A DNA stretch of 64,000 bases from Caenorhabditis remanei (taxonomy: Eukaryota > Nematoda > Chromadorea > Rhabditida > Rhabditidae), in NCBI RefSeq assembly GCF_010183535.1, contig NC_071331.1, positions 19,964,001 through 20,028,000 on the forward strand, read 5' to 3'. Within the stretch, counting starts at the first letter, position 1. The number at the start of each line of letters is the position of its first letter. Positions 11,701 through 22,321 of the stretch are shown one piece after another. Both the position numbers and the translations under genes were made by a program. The notes under the pieces were generated by a model. That model was not told the DNA's origin and did not search any database. It saw only the letters and a list, made by a program, of their open reading frames with translations.

Positions 11701-14700
11701 TCCTTCAATTAATTCTATTGATGAACAAACTCACTGAGAAAACAATTCGGAGTAAATCTTATCAAAATATTTTGAAACAGTGAACCATTTTATTTAAAAA
11801 TTAGGTTTTTTAAAGATGTTGCAGTTATAAAACTATTCATTTGCAAACCGGAAGCAGAAATTTTGAAAACTGGGAGTACGTGAGGAATCATATTCCGTGG
11901 GAATCTATGGATCAGGTTGAAAATATCCGGTCTTATACCGTTCTAAAGCTGTAAAAATTACAGTTTCAGAGTTATCGTTTTATTGTCTTATCATTAAATT
12001 ATACATTACAAGTTGGTGTGCCATGGTGATACTGATTGTACCATCAAATAGATTTTTAGTGAATTATACATATCAAAAGTAGTCCTTCATTTTTGTAGTT
12101 GAGAACTTTTTTGTACGAATCCTTCCTAAAGAGTTATAGTATATTTAATTAAACAGCTCAAAAATCGGACTATTATACACTGAAATTGGTTGATTTGAGA
12201 GAGAAATTACTTTGTCGATATGTAACTCTCAAGGGAGTGTCCGTACAAAAAAGTTGTTCACTACAAAAATAAAGCTCTACCTTTGTTCTCTATAATTCAT
12301 TAAAAATCTAATTGATGAGACAGTCAGTATTACTATGACACACTCTCAAAGTTGGCCAATTTCAACTGAAAACGGGCAAAGTTTACATTTTTTTGGACGG
12401 TACTGTATGTAGAACGTATTACTAAAATGACACTATTAAAAACAATTAAGTTAGTTTTTTTCTGAAACTCTGAAACTGTAAAAAACGTTATGACTCTTTC
12501 AAACTATATTGTGCGTTTTCCGTAGTAGAATTGACTTAAAGGTTCTCTTGTAAGTTTCTAAAAACACTGTTTCAAACAAAACTTGTAAAATGTCAAAATT
12601 TTCAAAAATTCTGTTTGTTCTTTCGATAACTTTTGAAAACGATACACTGGTCATTAAAAAAAGTTTATTAGTTTCTTTTATTGATTCCTCATTTCTCACC
12701 CTGTTTCCAATCATATCCTCTTGCATCGAGTCGACAACAAATTTACACTCGAAACACGACATCGCGAGAATCTGCAAAAGTTCATATTTACCGACTCTTC
12801 TTCGAGAAGCCACGACATGTGTTTAGCAGGTGGCCCCTCTGTCTGTCCTTTTACCCAAAAAAAGAGAGGAGAGGGATGTCTATTTGAGACATCTGCACTC
12901 ATTTCATTACTCGCTTCTTGGCTCTTCTTTATCCAGCTGAAGTAATAAAACCGATCGATAATGGCTAGAAAGATGCCGAAACCCGATCCGGAGAGGAGAT
13001 CTCGCGCTAATATGTAAGTAGGGGTACTGTAGGGTTACTGAAGGGAAGGGGAGGTACTGTAGTAATTGGGAAAAGATTAGGACATAGTGATGTTATGAAG
13101 GTTTTCACTATTAGAGCCGAAAAATGGTAAAGTAAAATAATGGTACTGTAGGTTTGGGTATAAGGAAAAGAGTACCGAGTAAGACTACAGTAACTAGAGG
13201 ATATATTTCTTTGAAGCTATAAGTTTGCAGTAACCGCATATTTCTTTGATAGAGTACTGTAAGATTACTGTAGCATAGTAATCCTGAGTACGAAGCTGGA
13301 GGTTTACTGTAACTAATGATTTCTGTTAAATTTTTCTGTATCTACAGAAAATATGTATTTTAGGTTTCGACGAGATGTGAGTTATGAACGGTTTGAAAAA
13401 AAACTACAGTACTACTTCTTATATTTATGAAACAGTAGGTTTTCATTTTTTATTGCAGCTGATAGTACTGTACGGTTACTGTAGCTGAGTGGTACTGTAG
13501 TGCTAAAACTGAATTTAGATGTCTTAAGAGTACTGTAGGCATTTCAAGGTTATCGTAGTCTCTGATTGCAATATTGATAACAAAACAGTTAAATTTTTAT
13601 TTCTTACTAATCTAAAAAGTTTTTGAGAAACAGCAATTTTTAATAGGAATTTGAACATTTTTATACTCAAAACTTATCATAGTCCAACGGTTGGACGATT
13701 ATTGCCCCTTATTTTCCAAAACTTTTCCAAAATATCTGTAACAGTAACTATATTTTTTCTAGGCGTGAACGTCAACGAGTTTCCGAAATGAATGGAATGT
13801 TCGAGGTGCTCATTGGACTTCTCCCACCTTCTCTGTTCAAGAATAAGCTTTCTCGTGCACAGGTTCTCAGGTATGTGAAGAAATATAGTTACACTAGTTG
13901 GAGAAAAATGAATTTTTGATGAAACAATAAACTTTCACAACATTGTTTTCTCTATTTTACCGAAATATATGTGAAAGATGACAGAAGGTTACGTATTGGC
14001 TTATTGGACTGTCATGTCCTATTTTTCGAAAAAATTATAGTTTCACATATAAAAACTGAATGTTCTAACTATATCATTCTTATATCTTATATATAAAAGA
14101 CAGTTGGGCGTTGTCTGTCTGTCTGAGGCGCTGTCCGCAACGATTTTGGAAAGAGAAGAGAAACTAAGCCAGCGGGCAAAACCGAACTAGCGTGCTTTGG
14201 ACACGACCGCCGCTTTAGACCACTCGGCCATGCGGACACATTTGAAAAAGGGTTGCCACGTAAATGAGAAGAGGCCAGCCGACTGAACCGCCGAAGGCGG
14301 GGCAGACAGGCTGGTAATTGATAATAAGCTTAGATTAATTAATAGTTTAGATTAAACCATGTAATTTTCTAATTTTCGAGTTACTGTTTCACGATTTTCA
14401 AAAAAGAAAATACTAAAACTTATATTCATTCATTGTGTTTTAAAATAAGTTAGCAATTTTTGAAACTACTCAAAAAATGTTCTGTTTCAAAACTTTTCAT
14501 TGTTATAAAGAAAAAACATCAATCACTGTTCTGATTAGCCAAATTTTGAAATTTCCTGCTGTGAGACTCCAGGTTACATTACAACTTTCAAATACACCCT
14601 AGTTTCGAAAATTTTTGAAACAGTAATTTTTTTTAGCTGTTTTAAAAAAACTTTTATAGTTTTTAGGTAAAAATTTAATTTCATTCCAATTAATTCAACA

Positions 14701-17700
14701 AATTTAATCTAACAAGATTTTAGCCGATTAGGAATATTTTGTTAAGCACTTAGTTACTTATATACCCGTTTTTTAAAAACAATTACTGTTTTAGAAATTC
14801 AAAAAATCAGAACCAATTTCTATGAAATTTATACACACACATTAGACTTCTGGAGACTAACACAATCTAGCACAAGTACATAGACCAGGCTTGCGGAAGA
14901 GTTGCAGAAAACAAAGTTTGAAGATTTTTTTATATTTTTTGGACGAAAAATTTTTTCGGTTTTTTCGGTGGTTTTCGAAAAATTTTACGGCGAAAAATTT
15001 TTCGGTGCAAACTTCTCTAAAAAATTTTCGGACGAAAAAGTTTCGGATAATTTTTCAAAAAACTGTACGAAAATGTTGGAAATTTCAATTGAAATTTTCA
15101 AAAATTAAGTAACAAAAATAGTATTTTTCGCTTTTTTCCTGAAATGTTGTACTCAAAAACAGGTTTTCGGAGTCTTTCCTTAAAATATTTACAGTTTCAT
15201 ACAAAATGAAGATTTTTCTTCAAAAAACTTCTTTTTTTTCAGACAGTTATCCTGAAACTTTGTTTTTCGAATTTTTCGGTTTTTTCGGTCGAAATTTTTC
15301 GAAAAAAAAAGTTTTTCGATTTTTTTCGGTCCGAAGTTTTCGAAACAAATAAAGCTTTTCGATTTTTCGGTACAAAATTTTCAAAAAAAAAAAGAAGTTT
15401 TTCGAAAAATTCAAAAAATAAGTAGCTTGTGAAACTACAATATTCCAAAAAGTTAAAGGGTTACTGTTTCACTGAAACCAGATTTAGAAATGATAATTTT
15501 TTTTTGCAATTCTGATGCGGTATATAATTCTATAATTTACGAAAAATAAATCTAATAATCCGCAAAATACTAAAATCATCAAAGCTATATTTCAGAGAAG
15601 CAGCTTCCTACATCAACCGTCTCACCAAGCATCTCCAATCCCCTATAACCGTGGAAAACGACGCCCTCGTGAAGTTCCCTCACATCTTCCGTGAAGACAG
15701 AAAACAGAGTAACGATGGACATCGTCGTCCTCTGAAACTGAAGGAAGGCGGTGGTGTGACTGCATTCATTTCTCGTCACGACCTCCCATCAGATCCAGTT
15801 CCAGTCTACAGACCAACTCCAGTCCTACCACAATCTAATGTCTATTTCGCTTATTTTTGAAAGTGTTGAGTGAATAAAAAGTGAATGTTATTTGGATTTC
15901 TGACCAAAAAAGGAGATGGCAGGTGTCCGTTCCGCAGCTGTCCTCTTCAGATGGATATGATGACATTTGCGGGAAAATGAGCTGGGGATCAAAAGATGAA
16001 GAACGAAACGATCATAGAAGAAAAATATCAATTGATAAGTGATTTTCAAGAAACAGGAAAATATTGAAAGTGCTTTGTTATAGTTTACATCTGCGATCTA
16101 CCTACAATAACTAAATTCCGCCAGCTTTATCATCTCAAAATATTCGAAAACATATTAGCTAAGCACAGTTCTTACAACTGCGCTCCACCGAAATCTCCTT
16201 GAAAAAAGTATTTTTTCTCTAGGTCTCTCAATTTCGCACACAATTTTCTTCGGTTTCGGTAGAGCGCAGTTGTAAAAACAGTGCCGAGCTAATTTCTTTG
16301 TTGTTATTATGAATCACTCCAAAAATTACTGTTTCAGAACAACTCAGAAGTTTCACCAACTGGTGCTTTGTTAATGTTTGCATTCCATTAACACAGGATT
16401 TAAAAAAATATTTCTGTTTCAAAAAATACGTTTTTGTTATAATTTTTGCATTCACCAATGTCCGTTTTCTACAGCTCATACGACAAATCTAATCCACTTG
16501 TTAGCGAGAGTGTTTTACCTGTGCTTTAAATAAATTTAATACAAAACACAATAAGTGTAAGAATTTTCATGAATGCAAATATAGAACATCTCAAAATATG
16601 CTTATTTCTTTTCAAAGAACCTGACTATGACGAGTTACCCTTTTACAGTAGTTTATTGTTTCATGAGCTGCTTAAAATTTTACAGAGTTAAAACCTTTGT
16701 TGATCATTTACAATGACTATATACGAATGAACCTGACTCATTTTGTGAAAACGTTACTGTTTCAGATGATACTGATCAAAGCTAGTGAAAAATGAAGTTT
16801 AATAATTTTGAACGTTTTGAGTTAAATTCACAGAAACTCTCACTTTTAATACTTTTGCGGTTTTCTACCTGAATATAATAAAGTGTTCTACTCAGAACGT
16901 ATTTTGATTTGGAAGCTATGCCTATTTCTTATAATTTAAGAAAAATGGATAGTACTTTTTTATAAAATTGAGAACAAAAGTGGTGTTTAAATAACGTATT
17001 TCGCAATCTCTTTAATGTGAAACAGTATAAATATTTATGATAGATGAATATATTTTCATGGAATTAGTAGGGCATCTCAATCAATATCAGTTTGAACACC
17101 ACATTCTTTCCCTTATTTTAAAACACTTATCACAAATAAACTTCCTTTTCAAAAAAGTTACTGTTTCAAAATTAACAATTTCTAAATGACATCATCAGTC
17201 ATTCAATATGAAGTTACCTAAGAACAACCTCCCCTCTCTTCTTTTGTTTCTTTTCATTTTATCATTGGAGCGCGCTTTCTAACTAACCTGTCCCTTGTTA
17301 TTCTTCATCGTTAACCCATTCCAGAATGTATCCACTTCATCCTCAACCTTTTCTTTCTCCTCATCGGTAGCCTCGACCTAAAGCACATCCATTTTAATCT
17401 CTAAAATTATCTGAAACCTGAGACCCAGAAGCAGAGACATATGGAGAAGAAAAATACAATTTATCAATTAAGGGAAGGAAATGAATGGGAAAAAAAATCA
17501 ATAAAAAGGGGTATATGGGGAAAGAAAAGCTTGACGACACATTTAGGGATGAATATTTAGAGGAAATTGCGTTGGAAATATCCTAGGAGACCCACATATT
17601 TGCGAGCCTTGAATCCTTGTCCGGCGGAGCAGGCCTTGATGTCAACGCAGACCTGAAAGAGGAGATGCCGTTCTAATAGAGTGACTCTGAATGTGTTACC

Positions 17701-19387
17701 TGGTGTGGGTCGGCAAGAATGGCGTCGAGCTCTTGGATGAATTGTGGAAGGTACTCGTCAACAACAAGATCGCACTGAAAATTTTTTTAGTGGTTGATGA
17801 CTACAGTACTCTTAGAAATACAGTATCCACAAAGAGGGTGCTGTGACCATGAGATTATAATGCACATCTCTGTGATTGAAATAACTTCGAAGCTACAGTA
17901 ATCCCAGGGATTCTAAACCCTGAAGAGACCGCACTATAGTTACAGTAACCCTGAAACTACAGTATCTTCAAGACTACAGTAACGGAAGATTGTCTGAACC
18001 TGTAGCTCTGTAACTACAGTATCCCTCTAATTGTGAGACTACACCCTAGAGACGACGGTAACATTGATATCACATTACCATAGCTACAGTCACCCTGAAA
18101 CTACTCCTGTGAGACTACAGTCTCCCTATGACTACAGTAACCATTCTGAGACTACAGTACCCTTTCCCTCTTCCATCTCAAAAATCTAGAAAAAAAACTC
18201 ACGAATCCTCTGTACTGTCCGAGACTCTTGCACACGTTCTCACGAAGGAAATCACGGGCTTCGGCTTGGCTCTTCTTGTCCTCAACAACGGTCTTCAACT
18301 CCTTGACAACGAATTCACACTCGTCACAGACAATGGTTGGCTGAAACAGAAATCGGTAAGTGTGAGGGTACCACAAATAAGAAGATCACTGCTACTAGGG
18401 TAAAAACTTGGATCTTGACGGAAGTTTGAAACATAAATGTCTGTCTGTATTTCTGTGTGTCCAGATGTCCTCGTGACTCACCACAGAGTAAACCTTCTCG
18501 GCACGGGTGGCAAACTCGAGGAGAATACGGCGGAACGCGTCGATCTTCTTGTTTCCGCAGATGTGAAGGCGAGCGCAGAAGGCACGGGCGTCTTTCTGGA
18601 AAATTGAGCAAGTTCATACTGTAATTTCATAATTTCTGGGCTCTCCTAAGGAAAAAATGTTTAATTAGATTTTTCTGTTTCAACGAATTTAATAGTGGGA
18701 GAGGCTAAGTTCTAGATTTGGTTTATGCCAGGTTTCTACACCATATTAACGGTGCAACTTTGCTGTTTCATCAAAAACATTTAAAGAATGTCTGAATTCG
18801 AAAACCAATATGTGCCAGCTTTCTGCTGCATTTATCAATATTATCGGTCCGAAACGGGCTGACGCGTAACTTGCTGCAAAATCAGTTTTATGAGCTGAAA
18901 AATATCCCAAAATATAGATCTCAGTGAGTTCTATGTTTATGATTAATGATATGTCATCCAGCCCGTAGTAGGTCACTGACATAGATCTCGCCTTGGATCT
19001 ACATTTTGGTATAGTTTTCAGACCATAAAACTCAGTTTGAAGCGAGTTACGCGGCGATCTGTGTCGGTTGACAAGTCGATATTACTGTGTACCTACCAAG
19101 AATGGTTGAAGTTTGTCGATGAACTTGTCCAATTGAGAAACGAAAAGACGGCACTCCTCAGCATAAGCAGTTTCTCTGCACATCATTCCCAAGATAATCT
19201 TCAATTCCTCAATCTTCTTTGGGTCCTGAGCGGCATCGGAAAACTTCTTGACAACCAATACGCACTCATCACACGAGGTTCCTTGAACGTCATCAACCAT
19301 AACACGATTCGATTCGAGCATACTCTGCTTCGAGTGGGCGAACGCCGTTGTGGCGAAAAGAGCAAGTGCGAGAATTAGATACTTCAT
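8732..19387 (-). CDS. spp-10: Prosaposin-like protein with four saposin-B domains (spp-10/spp-8-like)
   Basis: Eleven exons, read from the right: 19387-19097, 18595-18482, 18340-18203, 17774-17700, 17652-17596, 17377-17288, 12771-12700, 11379-11202, 9790-9615, 8878-8795 and 8743-8732. All junctions are GT-AG and in phase, giving about 428 aa. Residues 1-18 form a signal peptide (MKYLILALALFATTAFA). SapB1 has Cys 39/42/70/79/104/110, SapB2 has 140/143/172/182/208/214 and SapB3 has 261/264/291/303/328/334. SapB4 has only Cys 355/387/398/428. Saposin-B domains bind lipid and act as lysosomal sphingolipid-hydrolase activators or as pore-forming defence proteins; the precursor is expected to be secreted or lysosomal. 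The bHLH gene lies inside the 4.5-kb intron 12772-17287. The first six exons could also end at TAG 17279-17281, giving a two-domain form. In C. elegans the two halves may be separate genes (spp-10 and spp-8), so fusion into one gene is inferred from phase and domain completion. Confidence 0.8.
11008..11100. mobile_element. Short foldback element, TIR GGCAAACCGC
   Basis: GGCAAACCGCT at 11008 is matched by AGCGGTTTGCC ending at 11100. A second inner inverted pair (GAAATTAGG and CCTAATTTC) makes the whole 93 bp a hairpin. It lies in an intron of the saposin gene, and unit A lacks it. No clear target duplication was seen. Confidence 0.6.
11401..11620. mobile_element. hAT-type MITE, 220 bp, with 8-bp target duplication
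   Basis: Terminal inverted repeats TAGCGCTCGAAATGGGACG and CGTCCCATTTCGAGCGCTA are perfect complements. The element is flanked by the direct repeat GAATGTAT (11393-11400 and 11621-11628). An 8-bp target duplication is the hAT signature. There is no coding capacity, so it is non-autonomous. It sits in the saposin-gene intron just upstream of exon 11202-11379. Confidence 0.85.
12015..12347. mobile_element. Degenerate foldback element
   Basis: ATTTTTGTAGTTGAGAAC followed by TTTTTTGTACG on the left pairs with CGTACAAAAAAG then TTGTTCACTACAAAAAT on the right. Outer arms (GTGATACTGATTGTACCATC against GATGAGACAGTCAGTATTAC) also pair imperfectly. The ends are blurred, as expected for an old element. 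Confidence 0.6.
12961..15860 (+). CDS. hlh-12: Basic helix-loop-helix transcription factor, hlh-12-like (intact copy C)
   Basis: Exons 12961-13013, 13763-13870 and 15596-15860 splice in phase (GTAAGT/TCTAG and GTATGT/TTTCAG) to a 141-aa protein. Residues 12-36 form the basic region and helix 1 (RRSRANMRERQRVSEMNGMF); the RERxRV and MNxxF spacing is the class A bHLH signature. The loop is about residues 37-47 and helix 2 is 48-68 (SRAQVLREAASYINRLTKHL). The tail is basic, then proline-rich, and ends YFAYF. bHLH proteins bind E-boxes as dimers in the nucleus. From memory, C. elegans HLH-12 acts with HLH-2 in gonadal leader-cell migration. The gene lies inside an intron of the opposite-strand saposin gene, and the nearest saposin exon ends 190 bp upstream of its ATG. 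The closest alternative is another small class A bHLH. Confidence 0.82.
13020..13560. repeat. Intronic cluster of TACTGTAG motifs (copy C intron 1)
   Basis: Repeated TACTGTAG, ACAGTAAC and GTACTGTA motifs fill intron 1 of the bHLH gene. The pattern is conserved with copy B although exact positions have shifted. No coding potential was seen. Confidence 0.7.
14085..14314. mobile_element. Helitron-like non-autonomous element carrying a tRNA-like A box
   Basis: The left end is TCTTATATATAAAAG and the right end is CTGG. About 10 nt before the right end is the short hairpin CCGCC-GAA-GGCGG. It sits between A (14084) and T (14315). This fits the Helitron rules (5' TC, 3' hairpin then CTRR, A/T target). 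The homologous intron of copy B (about 6120-6140) has an empty site, so insertion followed the duplication. On the minus strand, 14237 down to about 14180 resembles a tRNA 5' half with a perfect A box (TGGCCGAGTGG), but the B box is degenerate. Confidence 0.7.
14930..15412. repeat. TTTTTCGG / CGAAAAA simple-repeat tract in bHLH intron 2
   Basis: Runs of TTTTTTCGG, CGAAAAATT and TTTTTCGA on both strands form an AT-rich self-complementary tract. It is absent from copy B intron 2 and accounts for part of that intron's greater length here. The short open frames inside are low-complexity. Confidence 0.7.
15873..15878 (+). promoter_or_regulatory. Polyadenylation signal of the bHLH gene
   Basis: AATAAA 13 nt after the stop codon. 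It is conserved at the same distance in copies A (889-894) and B. Confidence 0.7.
16155..16293. mobile_element. Foldback MITE of the TTAGCT/AGCTAA family (full copy)
   Basis: Begins TTAGCTAAGCACAGTT and ends GTGCCGAGCTAA. The inner arms are ACAACTGCGCTCCACCGAAA and TTTCGGTAGAGCGCAGTTGT. About 139 bp, no ORF. Relatives lie at 25757-25795 (half), 30093-30232, 31526-31657 and, more distantly, 33117-33332 and 33877-33950. Confidence 0.75.
17790..18160. repeat. Intronic CTACAGTAACC motif cluster in the saposin gene
   Basis: At least twelve copies of CTACAGTA-like motifs (for example ACTACAGTAACC) lie between exons 17774-17700 and 18340-18203. The octamer is the same as in both bHLH first introns, in reverse complement. 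Confidence 0.7.
18863..19053. mobile_element. Foldback element in intron 1 of the saposin gene
   Basis: CGCGTAACTTGCT on the left pairs with AGCGAGTTACGCG on the right. The next inner segments (AATCAGTTTTATGAGCTGAAAA and TTTTCAGACCATAAAACT in part) also pair imperfectly. It shares internal sequence (AGCTGAAAAATAT, GAGTTCTATGT) with the element at 19543-19749. Confidence 0.6.
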
Positions 19388-19955
19388 TCTGGAAATTGAA
19401 ACGGGGGATTAGAATTGGAATATGGAACGTAAGAGAGAAAAGGAAAAGAAAATACGGTGAAACTGTTAAAGTTGTTTTTGTAACTTCCAAAAAAGTACAC
19501 TGACAATTTTGTCAGTGTATTTAGTCAGTGCACATAATTCCTACTTGCAAATCGGGCTTTAAACTCAATGTCAGCAGCTGAAAAATATACCAAAATGTGT
19601 GTCTCGATGAGTTCTATGTCATGGATATTTAAAAATTTTCAGAAAAGCAACACATTGAGCCATCTGTCCCCGAGTTGCCCAGATCTACACATTGGTATAA
19701 ATTTCAGCTCTTGACGATGGGGTAAAAGCGATTTACTCGATTTGCAAGTCTAATACCATGATTTTCGGCAAGCAAAAGAAAACTTTGAAAGATATTATTC
19801 AGAAACAAAAAAACCATTGGCAATTTCAGAGGCTGCACTAACAAAAATTATTTTTAGATTATTTCAAATAATGTTGAAATGAATAAACGATCAAATCTTG
19901 AAACTCTTTTGAAATAGTGAAAAAATTTTTAAACTTTTCTTAAACTACTGTATCC
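19388..19955. other. Upstream region of the multi-saposin gene
   Basis: Presumed promoter and 5' region. It contains a short perfect hairpin (CACTGACAAAATTGTCAGTG-type, 19498-19518) and the foldback element at 19543-19749. No TATA box or trans-splice site stood out. Immediately upstream of the ATG the sequence is TTTCCAG followed by AATG, a possible trans-splice acceptor. Confidence 0.4.
19543..19749. mobile_element. Foldback element upstream of the saposin gene
   Basis: ACTTGCAAATCG at 19543 is matched by CGATTTGCAAGT ending at 19749. Inner arms AGCTGAAAAATATACCAAAA and TTGGTATAAATTTCAGCT pair imperfectly. It is related to 18863-19053. Confidence 0.65.
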
Positions 19956-20090
19956 TCAGTGCTCCTTCACAAAATTCCTAAGCGCATTGAACCAGAAAAA
20001 TCTAAAAATCACTTGGATAACATGATGCAATCCAATAAAAATATATCCGAAAACAAGAAGAATGTTGATTGCAAAAATAGAGCAAATGGA
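19956..20090 (-). CDS. Possible C-terminal exon of a small membrane protein
   Basis: An open frame ending at TGA 19956-19958 encodes a strongly hydrophobic stretch (INILLVFGYIFIGLHHVIQV) followed by a short charged tail ending FVKEH. Composition and a single stop suit a transmembrane C-terminus. The upstream acceptor could not be fixed. The longer open frames overlapping here on the same strand are proline- and serine-rich and look non-coding. A link to the exon candidate at 21307-21468 is only a guess. The family is not recognised. Confidence 0.3.
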   Translation of the reverse strand, partial: SICSIFAINILLVFGYIFIGLHHVIQVIFRFFWFNALRNFVKEH

Positions 20091-21306
20091 TGGGATGAGG
20101 CGGTTTTCTTCTTCCCGAGAGAGAGAATGGGGTGATTCGAGGAGATGGGGGAACAGTGTAACAGAAGGGGCGGGAGGAGGGCAATCTGGTGACAACCAAC
20201 CCAGAAGACAAAAAATATTAGGAATTTATGACCCAGCAGAAGGCTTGAGGGGAGAGATGGGAAGAGGGAGAGCAACTGTTGAGCAGACGGAAAGTGATTT
20301 ACAGGTTGCGTAATATTTGATTGAGAAGAAGAATCTAGAAGGTTCTGTTGGATTGTGGGGAGGCAGGTGACGTCATCTGGCAATGGTTTATTGGTAATGA
20401 AAGGGGACTAGACAGTAAAAATTTTTTTTATAAATTTTTAATTCTAAAACTTAGACGTTTGGAATACGAGTCAAAATTCCGACACTTAAAAAAATTTTTG
20501 TTCAGTCTAAGACATCCTCTGGGTTTTAGGGGTCTAGATAAGATCTGTGCGAAACAATTTTTTTTTGAAAACTTTTGAACAAAACAAAACTGAAAAGTTG
20601 GAAAAAATTAAGAAAACTGACTAAAAAATGAGTTTTTCGGAGGCACAAATCTTTGATTTGTATGAAAACAACAAATATTTCAAGTACAGACTCTCATTTT
20701 CATGAGAAATTTGAAAATTTAGTTCAAAGTTTCAAAATCAGTTTCCAAAAATGCGCTGTTTCAGAAAATTGTAGAAAGATTGTGAAGTTTTTTTCAAGCA
20801 ATGTGGAGTATTTACTATCAATTTTTTTAAATATCCAGAATAAGAACCCGACAAATTTAGTTAGGTTGATAATCTGGTTAATTAAATTTACCGTTTCAGA
20901 AGAAACTTTGAAGGGCTCTAATCTCATTTGGATGCGTACCAGTTCGAACATTATTTAGAACTGCCAACAATTTAACACTGATTGAATATAAGACTTATGA
21001 GCATTTTATGAACACTAGGAGACTCTCAAGCCTTAAATTCAGAAGAATCTTTGAAAAAAACCACCTTCTAAAAATTTTCAAAACTTTCAGTTTCAAAAAA
21101 TTTGTGTTTAATTCCGCGACAACGCGGTTGTGGTAAATCTAGTCATTATTCGAAAACTTAAACGAAGAATTTTCGAAGACTAGCGAAAAATAGATATCTG
21201 AAAACAGAATTATTTCTTTGTTTCAAAATAAGCCAAAAGTTAATTCATTTTGAACCCCACACCGCTTCAGAGAAATCCCCATAATGAAGTCACTCAAAAA
21301 TTGTCT
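20091..21306. other. Stretch without a supported gene
   Basis: Contains a purine-rich tract (20095-20300) and several AT-rich open frames without exon-like composition. From about 20780 it is the start of the old duplication shared with 48430 onwards. Confidence 0.4.
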
Positions 21307-21468
21307 TCAGAAACATCTAGAGAACCTTTCAACCCCGTCAAATGACCAGCTCGGTGCCTGGTCGGGCTCTTTCTCTGTTGTTTTCCTCAGATCTCGAGAT
21401 ACTATGTAAATCAGAGAGACGCAGAGAAAAACAACTGACACAGAGCAGGAGAGGATGACCACGAACAT
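21307..21468 (-). CDS. Possible first exon of a small membrane protein
   Basis: The ATG at 21468 opens a frame whose first 25 residues are hydrophobic (FVVILSCSVSVVFLCVSLIY). A charged Lys/Glu/Pro stretch follows and then a stop, giving 53 aa if unspliced. This is consistent with a signal anchor. A weak donor (GTTCTC) after GTTGAAAG would allow splicing. The surrounding 670 bp is missing from the paralogous region at 48.6 kb. The family is not recognised. Confidence 0.3.
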   Translation of the reverse strand: MFVVILSCSVSVVFLCVSLIYIVSRDLRKTTEKEPDQAPSWSFDGVERFSRCF

Positions 21469-21920
21469 CACGAGTTCTTAGATAAGAGAAATGGGAGATT
21501 TTGAATTGATCGGAATGTGGCCTTTGTAGTTTTAGATGTTTGGATTTTTCTGGTTCTGGGAATATGTGGAAGAGAAAAAGAGAAGATCATACACAAACAC
21601 TTTATAATAATTTATGGGTTTTAGTCAGAGCAGAGACAGAAAGGATCACGATACGAGTGAAGATGAATGATGAGAAAAATGTGTTGTTTTAGAGATTTAC
21701 TGTTTCAGAAGAGATCGAAAAGTCAGTGAAGTTAATAAACTAAGATTATTTCATCGTGTATGGGCACATTAAATTTTTCAAATAAAAGTTTTTTTGTTCT
21801 GTTTCATTGAAATTTGAATACTGAAATTGAAAATTCGGTTTTATGTTGTTTAAAAAAAAATATTTTCAAATTGATATTAAGAATACAATTTGATTTTCCA
21901 CACAGTTGATATCGTAAAAT

Positions 21921-22321
21921 TAGGGATGTTAAAAATGCGTTTTACGGCAACCTTCGCCTTTTTCATTTTCGCCGACGGCGATATTTGCCGCTTCAATTTC
22001 AGGCGAAGGCGGCCTGCGCCTTTTTCATTTCCGGCGAAGGCCGCCTTCGCCTGATTTTAAAACTTAAATTTTTGACGCGTTTCATTTCCCAGTGGTAAAA
22101 AATGCTATTTTTTTCTAATTTTGTGTAGAAATTAATTTCAAAAAGCGTAAGAAATGCGTAAAAAATGCTTGCCAAAAAATGAAAAGCGGTAATGAAAACC
22201 TGCGAGAAAAAAACTAAACAGGCGAAAATCGCCTGTCTTGGAAATGAATACGGTATTTTTCGCCTTATTGGGAAATGAAACAGGCGCAGCGTGAAGGCGA
22301 AGGCCGCCCGCAACATCCCTA
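21921..22321. mobile_element. hAT-type MITE, 401 bp, with 8-bp target duplication
   Basis: Ends are TAGGGATGTT and AACATCCCTA. The flanking direct repeat CGTAAAAT is at 21913-21920 and 22322-22329. The interior is unusually GC-rich, with many GGCGAAGGC/GCCTTCGCC palindromes. The terminal sequence and 8-bp duplication both fit the hAT superfamily. The paralogous region near 48.8 kb lacks it. Confidence 0.88.

Larger units (their letters stand above)
15861..17278. other. Remainder of the saposin-gene intron, with one MITE
   Basis: No further exon was found on either strand. The stretch contains the MITE at 16155-16293, many ACTGTTTC motifs, and diverged homology to the sequence right of the other bHLH terminal exons. 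Confidence 0.5.

Noticed and set aside
12772..12840. A signal-peptide exon for a separate spp-8-like gene just upstream of 12771
   Set aside because: The sequence between the acceptor and the bHLH ATG has no hydrophobic leader in any frame; joining to exon 17288-17377 is in phase and completes the domain.
12640..12902. Plus-strand frames overlapping the third saposin domain start
   Set aside because: Antisense shadows of the exon 12700-12771 and its flank; no splice logic.
14180..14237. A functional tRNA gene on the minus strand
   Set aside because: The A box is perfect, but no complementary acceptor, no normal anticodon arm and only a degenerate B box are present.
20009..20383. 124-codon minus-strand frame rich in Ser, Pro and Leu
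   Set aside because: Composition reflects the purine-rich tract of the plus strand. Only the hydrophobic end near 19956-20090 was kept as a weak candidate, in another frame.
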